Assembly: GCA_030446015.1 (NCBI GenBank)
Contig: JASUSO010000008.1
Coordinates: 1-46,961 of the forward strand
DNA: 46,961 bases
Source: Methanobacteriota archaeon
Lineage (GTDB): Archaea > Halobacteriota > Methanomicrobia > Methanomicrobiales > Methanoculleaceae
Reading direction: 5' to 3'
Part shown: piece after piece, positions 1 through 8,147 of the stretch
Position numbering within the stretch: the first letter of the stretch is position 1
Layout of the letters: every line of letters begins with the position of its first letter
Made by a program: the position numbers and the translations under genes
Notes under the pieces: model-generated
Told to the model about the DNA's origin: nothing
The model's input: the letters and a program-made list of their open reading frames with translations, nothing else
The model's database searches: none

Positions 1-207
1 GTAGATGTGGCGGAACTTGTCGTACCGGGACATCCCGCCGTTCTCGAGGTGGAAGGCGATGATCTCGTCGAGGTGTTCGGGGGACGTGAAGGAGAAGATC
101 TTACGGAACGCGGCGGTCTTTAAGGGGAGGGATTCGACGACGACGCCGTCGAAGTCGAGAATGAGGGTGGTGAGGGGACTGCTCGGTATTCTGCTGCATC
201 TCTTCAT
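1..207 (-). CDS. HAD-superfamily hydrolase, N-terminal part (runs off window)
   Basis: Reading the minus strand from ATG at 207 gives 69 codons with no stop before the window edge. The product contains LILDFDGVVVES, the DxDx(V/T) nucleophile motif I of HAD phosphatases and mutases, at about residues 15-26, followed by a helical cap-like start (AAFRKIFSFTSPEHLDE). The first Asp of the motif would form the phospho-aspartyl intermediate. An in-frame stop lies a few codons upstream, so this ATG is the natural start. The substrate cannot be told from this fragment; in glycan islands such enzymes often act on sugar phosphates. It is missing from the supplied track because the true frame is cut by the window edge. 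Confidence 0.75.
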   Translation of the reverse strand, partial: MKRCSRIPSSPLTTLILDFDGVVVESLPLKTAAFRKIFSFTSPEHLDEIIAFHLENGGMSRYDKFRHIY

Positions 208-221
208 GGTATCGGTTCCCG

Positions 222-389
222 TTAGATCTTATGGAGTATGGTTATTTCCCGGAGATCGCGATATGCATTGTGGTAACCCTCGAGGAACTGCGCACCCAAA
301 ACCCGTCGGAAAAGGGTACTCATCTTCACGCTGTGGAGTTTGATGTGATAAGCGGTGGCGACCTTCAAGAGGTCCAACCATCCTTGCAA
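222..389 (-). pseudogene. Short C-terminal coding remnant, family not recognised
   Basis: This minus-strand frame ends in TAA at 222-224, 15 bases before the HAD start. From a TTG at 389 it gives 55 residues (LDLLKVATAYHIKLHSVKMS..., ending in ILHKI) with a balanced, protein-like composition. The frame stays open further upstream to about 500, but that part (RDVCGRSSGNSRSPG) looks non-coding. I read it as the surviving tail of a decayed gene that once preceded the HAD gene; a real 55-residue protein is also possible. No function is proposed. Confidence 0.3.
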
Positions 390-597
390 TGTTCTGTGCC
401 GGCATTTTATCCTGGATTGTCGGATGCCTGGAGATCTGGAATTCCCAGATGAACGACCGCAGACGTCTCTCAGTAAGTCGAGAAATAATGTCGGAGGCTA
501 AACTCAACCATATATCTGTTTTTCACGGGTTAAACTCCCTGAACGACAGGAATAGTGTTATGTAGGATCTCCCATAAGTCTGTACTGGAGTTTTACG
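390..597. other. Intergenic, no gene seen
   Basis: About 200 bases between the remnant and the first glycosyltransferase. It is more AT-rich than its surroundings, with a TATA-like stretch (CATATATCTG, near 509-518) that could serve the plus-strand gene at 598, but the spacing to the start is long. No RNA gene, repeat or convincing ORF was seen. Confidence 0.4.
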
Positions 598-1812
598 ATG
601 AAGATACTCATGGTGGCCGGCGACAACCCTCATGCAATTAAAATCGGAGGGAAACATATCCATCTGCTACTGCTTGAGAAGGGGCTCACCTCCCTGGGTA
701 TCGAGGTGGATACGGTTTATCCCCGATTTCCGGATAGTCGAGTTGCACGATACCTCGAATACATCAAATGGGGACTGTTATCAGGCGATCCAGCTCAATT
801 TATCCCTCCGGACAAACTCCAGGTCACTTCCATTGTAAACCAACTGCAAGCAGCCCTGTCCTCCGTCGATCTCAATGCCTATTCAGCGGTTCATTGTCAC
901 GACGTCGTCTCAGCATACGCGTTTCACCAGGCGTTTCCCCACGCGGCATTGCCAAAAATACTAACGCTTCACGGTTATTTTGCACGCGAAGCCGTTGATT
1001 ACTCCAAAATCCGGACGGAAAAGGCAAGGAGGATGTTCTTCGACTTTTGCGCCGCTGTTGAAGAGGACGGTGTTCACTGGAGCGATCGAATAATCTGCGT
1101 GGATACCAGGCTCAGGGACTATGTGAGCGGCGCCTCCTTCGGGTACCCCTCTGTACGCACATCGGTCATCCCGAACGCCACGGACACCGATCGATTCTGT
1201 CCTGTTCCGGCGGGCGAGCTGATTCGAATACGCAAGGAGGCCGGTTACCGGGAGGACCAGTTTATCATCATCGTACCCCGGCGCCTCGTCCCAAAGAACG
1301 GTGTGCGGTTTGCCATCCAGGCAATGAAGCACATCCCGGACAAAGACGTGAGACTGCTGATCCTCGGGGACGGACCCCAGTATCCTGAACTGGCCGCACT
1401 GGCGCAGGGAGATGCAAGGGTGGAGTTCCTTGGCGCTGTGCCTCACGATTCCATCGGCAGGTATTACAGCATTGCGAGCGTCGTCCTGATCCCTTCGATC
1501 ACGTCGCACGGTGTCCAGGAAGCCACTTCGCTCTCCATGCTGGAGGGAATGGCCTGTGAAAAGATCGTCATATGTTCGCGCATCGGCGGCATGCAGGAGG
1601 TCCTCCAGGATGGCGTGACCGGGTTCCTCGTATCCGAGCAGAGCCCGGAAGAGATCGCCGGCAGGATAAACAGCATCCTCAAAGGCGATGTTGATACCGG
1701 GTTGATGGGCCGAAGGGCGCGGCAATACGTCGTTGAGCATCACTCCTATGTCCCGCACGCGGTGACGGTCAGGAACGTTTATGAGGCCGCCCGTTCCATC
1801 CGGCAGGAGTGA
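598..1812 (+). CDS. GT4-family glycosyltransferase
   Basis: The 404-residue protein has the two-domain GT-B plan. The N-terminal acceptor half contains AGDNPHAIKIGGKH (glycine loop, residues 8-20) and the turn ILTLHGYFAR near 121-130. The C-terminal donor half opens with RRLVPKNGVRFAIQAMK (228-244) and LLILGDGP (253-260), and carries the E-x7-E signature between E308 and E316 in QEATSLSMLEGMA, followed by GGMQEVLQDGVTGFLV. Such enzymes transfer a sugar from a nucleotide donor with retention of configuration at the cytoplasmic face of the membrane. Donor and acceptor cannot be read from sequence. Its stop touches the start region of the following GT2 gene, so the two are probably co-translated. 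Confidence 0.88.
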   Translation: MKILMVAGDNPHAIKIGGKHIHLLLLEKGLTSLGIEVDTVYPRFPDSRVARYLEYIKWGLLSGDPAQFIPPDKLQVTSIVNQLQAALSSVDLNAYSAVHCHDVVSAYAFHQAFPHAALPKILTLHGYFAREAVDYSKIRTEKARRMFFDFCAAVEEDGVHWSDRIICVDTRLRDYVSGASFGYPSVRTSVIPNATDTDRFCPVPAGELIRIRKEAGYREDQFIIIVPRRLVPKNGVRFAIQAMKHIPDKDVRLLILGDGPQYPELAALAQGDARVEFLGAVPHDSIGRYYSIASVVLIPSITSHGVQEATSLSMLEGMACEKIVICSRIGGMQEVLQDGVTGFLVSEQSPEEIAGRINSILKGDVDTGLMGRRARQYVVEHHSYVPHAVTVRNVYEAARSIRQE

Positions 1813-1817
1813 GGAGG

Positions 1818-2987
1818 ATGTCAAATCCCCTTGTTTCCATCCTGATGCCCACGTACAACGATGCTGAGTATATTACAAGCGCCATTGATTCTGTTTTCGC
1901 TCAGACCCACAGAGACTGGGAGTTGCTCATCATTAACGATGGTTCATCTGATGACACCGGTGAGAAGATCATCCCGTATCTAAACGATCCCCGAATCCGC
2001 TATCACAAGCAGAAGCAGAATTCCGGCCAACTCAATGCTCTCTATACCGGCAGTCAGTCGGTTAAAGGTGATTTTGTCACCCTGCTCCACTCTGACGATG
2101 CATTCAAATCGAAAGACTCTCTGGAACGCCTCGTGCAGTATATGGAACGTCATACCTGCGACGGTGTCTTCGCGGATATCGCCGTGATGGACGGTGAAGG
2201 CGAGAACCGCAACACCCTGAAGACGATCTCAACCGTAGAGCAGGAGACCGTAGCTACGCTTCTTGCGTTGCGTGGCTCCAACTGTGTGTCAGACGTCTTC
2301 TTCGTCAGATCTGATGTTTTCTTCTCAAACGTGGTTGAGAGATACATTCAGTGGAACATGCCCTACTGGCTCCTCAACGGTCAACAGGGGATGGGTGTCT
2401 TGGATTTGCACAAGGTTGAGCCATGGTATCTCTATCGGGTATATAAGGGCAACTACATCCATTCCGATGCCGGAAAATTTGAGGCAAGCAATGGTTGTCT
2501 GAGATCCGTCCTTGAAATCGCAGAACATTACGACATCACCGGGTACTCGATCTCAAGAGCCCTGGCTTTCCTTTCAATAAGATTATTCCACCGTCCGTTC
2601 GTGCTCTATAGCACTCGGCCCTATTCGCGGCCCTATGACGGACTGGTCCGTTCTGTCCTTCAGTGCTACTATGGGGACGACGAGCTGGAGACAGACCCCT
2701 ATCTCTCATCGGTGCTTGCGTTCTATTCGCACTTCCCTTCAAAGCGGAAGATATACTTGCCCCCGGAGGTGCTCGATAAATGCAAGACCTGGTATACAGG
2801 AAAGGACGCGAGATTGTTTCACGCTGCAATGCGCAGAGGTGCTCTGGACCTTCTCTACGATCGCCTTCTCAGGGAGGCACGACTTGGGTTCGGCAATATC
2901 GTGGTATCCGATGAACACCATCAAGAGTTGCTCCATGCTGCTCTGAAGTTCCTGAATCTCCGGGCAACAATCTCCCTCACGGAATAA
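1818..2987 (+). CDS. GT2-family glycosyltransferase
   Basis: The product opens with VSILMPTYNDAEY (residues 6-18), then INDGSSDDT (39-47) and the metal-binding acidic motif HSDDAF (91-96), the fold and order of a GT-A, family 2 inverting glycosyltransferase. About 389 residues from the chosen ATG at 1818. The track starts at GTG 1809, which overlaps the previous stop; the ATG is preferred because GGAGTGAGG precedes it and GT2 proteins typically begin just before the VSIxxPTYN strand. The C-terminal 200 residues have no recognised motif and may be an acceptor or protein-interaction region. It is convergent with the epimerase that follows, 11 bases away. Confidence 0.87.
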   Translation: MSNPLVSILMPTYNDAEYITSAIDSVFAQTHRDWELLIINDGSSDDTGEKIIPYLNDPRIRYHKQKQNSGQLNALYTGSQSVKGDFVTLLHSDDAFKSKDSLERLVQYMERHTCDGVFADIAVMDGEGENRNTLKTISTVEQETVATLLALRGSNCVSDVFFVRSDVFFSNVVERYIQWNMPYWLLNGQQGMGVLDLHKVEPWYLYRVYKGNYIHSDAGKFEASNGCLRSVLEIAEHYDITGYSISRALAFLSIRLFHRPFVLYSTRPYSRPYDGLVRSVLQCYYGDDELETDPYLSSVLAFYSHFPSKRKIYLPPEVLDKCKTWYTGKDARLFHAAMRRGALDLLYDRLLREARLGFGNIVVSDEHHQELLHAALKFLNLRATISLTE

Positions 2988-2998
2988 ATGCCTCGACT

Positions 2999-4072
2999 TC
3001 ATCCATTACGGATGAAATCGAGAATATGCTGCGCAGCACGCCCGTCTCCGAAGGGATTCGTCCAGTTTGCCTCTCCCTCAAGCATGATCTCGACTGCCTG
3101 CAGGATCTCCTTAGGAGTTATACCTGTAAGGATATTTGATCCAACCTCGATCGTCTCCGGTCTCTCGGTATTCTCACGCAGGGTGACACAGGGTACCTTT
3201 AAGATGCAGGTCTCTTCCTGCACGCCTCCGGAATCGGTCAGGACCAGACGTGCATTCGCTTCTAGGACTAAAAACTCCAGAAAGCCGGTGGGGGGGATGA
3301 TGGTAACGTTGTGCGGTACTTCGAGTTGGTACTCCTGCATTCTCCTCTTTGTTCTCGGGTGTACGGGGAAAACGATCGGCATCAAGTATTCCTCGTGAAG
3401 CGCCTCCAGCGCTTTGAGAAGGTTGCGCAGCCGGAATCTGTCGTCAACATTCTCCTGCCGATGGGCGGTTACCAGAAAATACTTCCCCCGCTCGAGGCAA
3501 TACCTGTCAAGTATGCCCCGGTTATCTTCTGCAATCTGAAGATTTTGTTGCACGGAGTCGACGATGGTGTTCCCGGTGACGTATACCTTGTCGGCGGGGA
3601 TCCCTTCCTGGACGGCGTTATCCCTCGACTCCCGGGTCGGCGCGAACAGGTATTCGGACATATGATCGGTGAGGATCCTGTTAATTTCTTCAGGCATCCT
3701 CCGGTCATGGCTCCTGAGTCCGGCCTCCACATGCCCGACATCGATATGCAGTTTCACCGCCGCCAGAGCTCCTGCAAGGACTGTATTCGTATCTCCCTGG
3801 ACCAGCACCGTGTCCGGTTTCTCTTGCAAGAAAACACTCTCCGTTCCGGTGAGGATTTTTGCGGTCTGCTCACCATGGCTCCCCGAACCCACGTCCAGAT
3901 GAAACTCCGGCACGGGCAACCTCAACTCTTCGAAAAATATTTTGTCCATATCATAGGAATAGTGCTGTCCGGAATGAACGATGAAGTAGTCTGCCCGCCT
4001 CTCCCTTAACAGCCGGATTATCGGGCTCATCTTGATAATCTCCGGCCGGGTCCCCAGAACAACGGCAATCAT
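2999..4072 (-). CDS. wecB: UDP-N-acetylglucosamine 2-epimerase, paralogue 1
   Basis: About 357 residues from the ATG giving MIAVVLGTRPEIIKMSP, which has GGAG 8 bases upstream; the track extends 17 codons too far. Hallmarks of the non-hydrolysing epimerase are GTRPEIIK, HSGQHYSYDMD, QGDTNTVLAG, VEAGLRSHDRRMPEEINR and [10 protein letters not shown]. The enzyme interconverts UDP-GlcNAc and UDP-ManNAc in the cytoplasm for glycan synthesis. A second, divergent copy lies at 15765-16850 next to a dehydrogenase. This copy has no sugar-nucleotide partner beside it, so its product may feed the glycosyltransferases around it or the dehydrogenase at 16.8 kb. Confidence 0.92.
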   Translation of the reverse strand: MIAVVLGTRPEIIKMSPIIRLLRERRADYFIVHSGQHYSYDMDKIFFEELRLPVPEFHLDVGSGSHGEQTAKILTGTESVFLQEKPDTVLVQGDTNTVLAGALAAVKLHIDVGHVEAGLRSHDRRMPEEINRILTDHMSEYLFAPTRESRDNAVQEGIPADKVYVTGNTIVDSVQQNLQIAEDNRGILDRYCLERGKYFLVTAHRQENVDDRFRLRNLLKALEALHEEYLMPIVFPVHPRTKRRMQEYQLEVPHNVTIIPPTGFLEFLVLEANARLVLTDSGGVQEETCILKVPCVTLRENTERPETIEVGSNILTGITPKEILQAVEIMLEGEANWTNPFGDGRAAQHILDFIRNG

Positions 4073-4425
4073 ATTCTTATCTCCGGTTATGGATGTCACA
4101 GGGTAGCTATGTGCATATCTCAACCTATCAGATACGTTCTCGGACAGCTCGCACCGTCGAGGTTACTCAACAGGGGATTGGGCCCCGTTACCCCGAATAA
4201 GTGGCCCAGGGATGAATCCATACCAGGCGGGAATGGATCCATCTACACGATACAAGGATTTTCGTGCCCCTCTTCCTGCATCTGTCCCTGTTGAAAGATA
4301 TCATCTCCCAGGCATAAAGAGCCCTCTCATCCGGCGCAGTGCATGCGAGTACTACCAACAGGACGCTTGATGCCAATCCACTGACTGGGTAAATAAAGAG
4401 ATGTCGAGACGGCCCTTCTAAAATA
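4073..4425. other. Intergenic stretch before IS remnant, no supported gene
   Basis: About 350 bases upstream of the epimerase and before the transposase remnant. A minus-strand ORF (4188-4529) has a hydrophobic patch but overlaps the 5' end of the IS remnant and has no recognisable motif, so it is not called. GGATGAATCCAT and AATGGATCCATC, about 20 bases apart, form a weak inverted repeat near 4210-4243. Nothing else was seen. Confidence 0.4.
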
Positions 4426-5135
4426 GAGGTCGTCCTAAACATATAAGATCCCCCATATAATAATAGGTACAATGCCTTCCGGGCAATCGGTGATGATATC
4501 TCGGAGATATCCACTACAGCCACCAACAAAGCCGCGCATCGGCCGACCCGGATGCGACCCCTGCAGACAGTTCAACGGCATGCTCCGATCCGGATATGAG
4601 ACCCGAAAGACACGGAAAAATCAGAGATTTCCCAGATAGGAGCCTGATCTGAAGTTTGCGTGTCGATCTCTTGCATTGTGTGACGAATACGAAGGACGTC
4701 CCGGCAGAAAAGGGGATCGACCGGGTATGAGGCTATAAGCAGGCAGAGGGAAATAAACTGAACACTCTGGTCGATCGAAACGGGCTCGCGCTTGCCTGTA
4801 TGGTTGCACAGGAAAATGTCCGTGATTTCCGGCTCTACGAGCCAACCCTTGAAAAATTTGAGCTCCCACGAGGGATCAAGAGCAATATCCCGGTCAACAG
4901 GAGATCGAGGAAATATCCGATGCGGGGGAGGTCAGTCTGGTTCTATCGGGAACTCTCAAGAAGCGCAGTGCCGTCGAACGGTTCTTCAGCTGGATTGCGG
5001 CGTTCAAGAAGATTAATCCTCGATACGCATACTATGAACACTCATTCTTGGGATTGATTCACCCGGCATGTAGCGTCATGATCGGGAGAATGTCGGGAGG
5101 ACCTTTCTCAGCAATCTCCCTGTGAGTTCACGGGA
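4426..5135 (+). mobile_element. Degenerate IS5-type insertion sequence, copy 1
   Basis: The left end GAGGTCGTCCTAAAC, followed by ATATAAGATCCCCC, closely matches the corresponding end of the second copy (GAGGTGATCCTAAAA, then TTATAAGACCCCC, minus strand, near 46480-46512). The decayed transposase frame lies inside. The right end is only estimated from weak similarity after the transposase stop. No target duplication could be identified, so the element is old. It interrupts the glycan island between two convergent or co-directional sugar genes. Confidence 0.6.
4472..5100 (+). pseudogene. IS5-type DDE transposase, decayed
   Basis: Pieces of one transposase appear in order in different frames. 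The N-terminal piece reads PPTKPRIGRPGCDP (from about 4521), matching the same segment of copy 2. The middle reads TKDVPAEKG, then after a stop GYKQAEGNKLNTLVDRNG and VAQENVRDFRLYEPTLEKFE (4690-4860). The C-terminal piece reads SAVERFFSWIAAFKKINPRY and YYEHSFLGLIH (about 4968-5065), the region with the last catalytic Glu of IS5-like DDE enzymes. At least two frame changes and an in-frame TGA make it inactive. The track entry 4800-5057 is one fragment of it. Confidence 0.75.
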
Positions 5136-5195
5136 GAGGACATGTGGCGATGGAGAAGTAACGATCGGTAAAAAGGTGGGTGCGATGATCTCCCC

Positions 5196-6350
5196 TTATA
5201 TAAGGCTGCTATATATCCAAGAGATCTCTCTTCCTACGCTTTCCCATGAATAGGGCCTGACTTCGTCCGCAATTGCATCGGCATCCCACGGCATGTCGAG
5301 TGCTCTGACGATACTCTCCGCGAGGCCCCGCGGATCTGCAGCATCACAGAGCAGGCCTGTCTTACCAGGTATTACGATCTCTTCGCTTCCACCATTTTTT
5401 GTGGCAACGACCGGTTTCCCGCAGGCCATTGCCTCTACCTGCACGATTCCGAAACTTTCCCTCAGGCTTGGCAGGACAAAGAGGTCGGAGGCGTTCATCC
5501 ACAACGGAATCTCGCCATGTGGTTTGCCTCCGATAAATCGCACGTATTGTTCAAGTCCTAATGATGACACCTTTTTTTCTAACCTGTGCTTTAACTCTCC
5601 TCTACCGACAATAAGACAAAGGACATCCGTTCTCTCTCGAACAACTTCGGAGATCGCATCAATCAGGTGCGTGTAACCCTTGACTTCCACCAGATTTCCA
5701 ACGCTAAGAAGAATCTTCCGATTGATGGGGAGGTTAAGAGCTTTTCTGCAGGTCTCCGTTCGCACCGGGTAGAAGAGGTCGTGTCTGAATCCATTCGGCA
5801 CGACATTTACCGGAGTGGTCACATCCAGTCTCTTCATGCATTCGCGGTTGCTGTTACTAACGGTTATAATTACATCGGCGGCGTTGAGAATGGCCTCAAT
5901 TCGCCTCTTCCACTCCGCATCTCGGAACGGCAGATCGTAGATATCGTACCCATGCGCAGTGACGACAAACGGGATCCCGTATTCTTTCTTCAGCTTCGCA
6001 CCTACGAAACCGTTGGGCCAGATAAAATGTGCGTGAATAAGATCGGGATACGTTCTGGACCTCTGGAGTTTGTCGTTAACATTGTTGTAGTATCGTTCTC
6101 CAATCCTTTTGAACTGATGATCGAAGGGCAGATAGAAGAGGGATATGGGGTGAATAGATATATTTCCCGGCAGATTCGTCCGATCGATAAGGGAATCTTT
6201 TCGGAAAGCTTTGAGACGTGGGTCCGGAAATACCCGGGAGATCTCCGTTGCCGGGTGGTACCTGACGTACACATCGGTATGCACGAATGCTTTTGCGAGC
6301 AATTCCACTTGATCCTTGACGAACGTGAGGTAGTGGTCCGAAAGAATCAT
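5196..6350 (-). CDS. GT4-family glycosyltransferase
   Basis: A GT-B enzyme of 384 residues. DLIHAHFIWPNGF (103-115) and VVTAHGYDIYDLP (129-141) are typical of the N-terminal domain. The donor domain has LLSVGNLVEVKGY (214-226), LIVGRGELK, and E298 and E306 in RESFGIVQVEAMACGKPVV. It is last in an apparent operon with the NodB-like, ATP-grasp and PHP genes. The ATG at 6350 overlaps the stop of the PHP gene as TGATG, typical of translational coupling; the track's start ten codons upstream would lengthen the overlap without a better ribosome site. Donor specificity is unknown. Confidence 0.87.
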   Translation of the reverse strand: MILSDHYLTFVKDQVELLAKAFVHTDVYVRYHPATEISRVFPDPRLKAFRKDSLIDRTNLPGNISIHPISLFYLPFDHQFKRIGERYYNNVNDKLQRSRTYPDLIHAHFIWPNGFVGAKLKKEYGIPFVVTAHGYDIYDLPFRDAEWKRRIEAILNAADVIITVSNSNRECMKRLDVTTPVNVVPNGFRHDLFYPVRTETCRKALNLPINRKILLSVGNLVEVKGYTHLIDAISEVVRERTDVLCLIVGRGELKHRLEKKVSSLGLEQYVRFIGGKPHGEIPLWMNASDLFVLPSLRESFGIVQVEAMACGKPVVATKNGGSEEIVIPGKTGLLCDAADPRGLAESIVRALDMPWDADAIADEVRPYSWESVGREISWIYSSLI

Positions 6351-7015
6351 CAGCCTATGATCTTCCATAGGTACCGCCATCCTGATTGTAACAGTTGCAG
6401 AAACTCACCCCGTCTCAGGTGGTGGGTTACGTGAGATCGGATAACCGCCGATCGTGAAGAGTACTCTGCACGTACGACCCCTTTGACCTCCCAGGTGCCG
6501 CAATTGACCTGCACATTCACGTTCCCGATCTCCGCATAGGTATGCGCGTCGCTGCCGTATAACCCGGGTTTCTGAAGCTCCCGGGCCAACTGCACCGCCC
6601 TCTCGTTTTGCTCCACCGTGCTTCGTGCATTCCATATCTCAACAAGATCAACTGCTTTTGCCAGTTCGGAAACGTTTTGATGTTCCCGATATGGGTGAGG
6701 GAGGATGGCAACGCCTCCCTGTTCCCTGATCTCGTCAATAACCTCACCCCATCTCCTGGAGCGGATCTCCTCATTGACGAAAAGACCGATTATGTCGCCG
6801 GAGTCGGTCAGGACCTCCACACCGGTGATGACGGTTACTCCGATCTCCTTCTCCAGTCTTTTAGCTTCAAGGGAGCCCCGGATAGTATCATGATCGGTTA
6901 TTGCGACACCGGTCAGACCCATTTTTTTCGCCTGCTTCAGGATCCGTTCCGGCCGCATCAACGAATCGTGCGAGTAATTCGAGTGGGTGTGGCTGTCAAA
7001 GTAGAGGTCTTCCAT
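6350..7015 (-). CDS. PHP-domain metal-dependent phosphoesterase
   Basis: A 221-residue PHP domain with its metal ligands in order: HTH (residues 9-11), ITDHDT (39-44), GVEV (65-68), the His in LPHPYREH (105-112) and GSDAH (154-158). PHP proteins bind two or three metals and hydrolyse phosphomonoesters or phosphodiesters. In glycan loci they may act on sugar or lipid phosphates or, as in CpsB/YwqE, on phosphotyrosine; which applies here cannot be seen. ATG 7015 is chosen because GGAGG lies just upstream and the protein then begins right at the first strand; the track's longer start runs deep into the ATP-grasp gene. It overlaps that gene by 20 bases. Confidence 0.85.
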   Translation of the reverse strand: MEDLYFDSHTHSNYSHDSLMRPERILKQAKKMGLTGVAITDHDTIRGSLEAKRLEKEIGVTVITGVEVLTDSGDIIGLFVNEEIRSRRWGEVIDEIREQGGVAILPHPYREHQNVSELAKAVDLVEIWNARSTVEQNERAVQLARELQKPGLYGSDAHTYAEIGNVNVQVNCGTWEVKGVVRAEYSSRSAVIRSHVTHHLRRGEFLQLLQSGWRYLWKIIG

Positions 7016-8147
7016 GCGGCCTCCAGAATCTCCTCTGCTTAACACGGAGCGCAAATTCGCCAACCGTCATGCCAATCTGCAAGAAGTTCGGCACAATATC
7101 ATGTGCGTCAATATCATAGCAGATAGTCCCATCTGCGAAATCGGAGAAGAAACGCGGTAGGACCCTCGGATTTGTCATTGCATGGAATATATCCTGCGGA
7201 AAGAGCCACCTGAACTTCACGCCGGTCTTATAGGAGAAAACCGGTTCGATATCCCCTTCGCATGCCATCCTGCATGTCAGGTATGGGAAGTCCACACCGG
7301 ATGCGATGGCGAGTTCAAGAGACCCCCAGAATTTAGGGTTAATCTCCATCAGGAAGTACTTCCCTGTCCGCTCGTCCTTCTTGAACTCAACCATGGCTAC
7401 GCCGTGCCATCTCAAACTGTCAAGCAGTTTCAGGCCCTGCTCCATCAACATGGGGTCGTAGATACTCTCGGCAAGGGCGCTCGGACCACCGGTGATCGGA
7501 TATTCCCGTAGCCGCCGGTGCATGAAGATCGCTCTTGCCTCCCCGTGATTGTAGAGTGCAAAAAATCCATACCCCTCGCCAGGGATATATTCCTGAACGA
7601 TTGGAGAGTACACCGATATTTTTTCGTACTGGGATATGAGGCCCTCTGCCGAATTCGCATATCCCACATTCCCGTTCTCCCGCGTTCCCTTCACCACAAC
7701 TGGATAGGAGAGGGAGTCCGCGACCTGCTCCACATCTTCAAGCGATTGCGGATAGAAGGTCTTTGGGATGGCGACGCCGATGCTCTCTGCAAGTCGCATG
7801 GTTTTATCTTTATTCCCTGCGAGTTCGATCGAAGCCCGGTCAGGCAGGGGAACCCGGACATAGGGCTCCAATCTTTCCCTAAGCCGGGATATCTGGTCGA
7901 CTGCCGCGTAACTGATCGGCAGGACTACGTCGAACTGCTCCCGCTTTGCCAGGTCGTACACAAACTCGGCAAAGGTGGCGTCATGTTCGGGGTTGGGGGC
8001 AAGAATGCTTTTTGAGCAGTATTTTGAGTGGAATGAGACACTCAGGCGCATATCCGAGAGCACTGTAACATCAATTCCCCTCTTTCCCAGAGATCGAACA
8101 GACGCCAGCGTGTGCTTAAAGTTTCCGTCAGTGATCAGAACCCTCAT
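6996..8147 (-). CDS. ATP-grasp family ligase
   Basis: The 383-residue protein begins with a pre-ATP-grasp Rossmann-like part (MRVLITDGNFKHTLASVR). The ATP-grasp core has YPVVVKGTRENGNVGY (about 147-162, with the ATP-binding Lys and a glycine loop), IVQEYIPGEGYGFFAL, and the metal site MEINPKFWGSLELA near 272-285. Family members activate a carboxylate as an acyl phosphate and join it to an amine or thiol, as in carbamoyl-phosphate synthase or peptide ligases. It starts inside the stop of the NodB-like gene (ATGA overlap) and runs into the PHP gene. The substrate is unknown; acylating an amine exposed by the deacetylase is an inference from neighbourhood only. Confidence 0.85.
   Translation of the reverse strand: MRVLITDGNFKHTLASVRSLGKRGIDVTVLSDMRLSVSFHSKYCSKSILAPNPEHDATFAEFVYDLAKREQFDVVLPISYAAVDQISRLRERLEPYVRVPLPDRASIELAGNKDKTMRLAESIGVAIPKTFYPQSLEDVEQVADSLSYPVVVKGTRENGNVGYANSAEGLISQYEKISVYSPIVQEYIPGEGYGFFALYNHGEARAIFMHRRLREYPITGGPSALAESIYDPMLMEQGLKLLDSLRWHGVAMVEFKKDERTGKYFLMEINPKFWGSLELAIASGVDFPYLTCRMACEGDIEPVFSYKTGVKFRWLFPQDIFHAMTNPRVLPRFFSDFADGTICYDIDAHDIVPNFLQIGMTVGEFALRVKQRRFWRPHGRPLL

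Noticed and set aside
4188-4529. 113-codon minus-strand ORF with a hydrophobic stretch
   Set aside because: It overlaps the 5' end of the IS remnant, has no ribosome site or family motif, and uses codons unlike the neighbouring genes.
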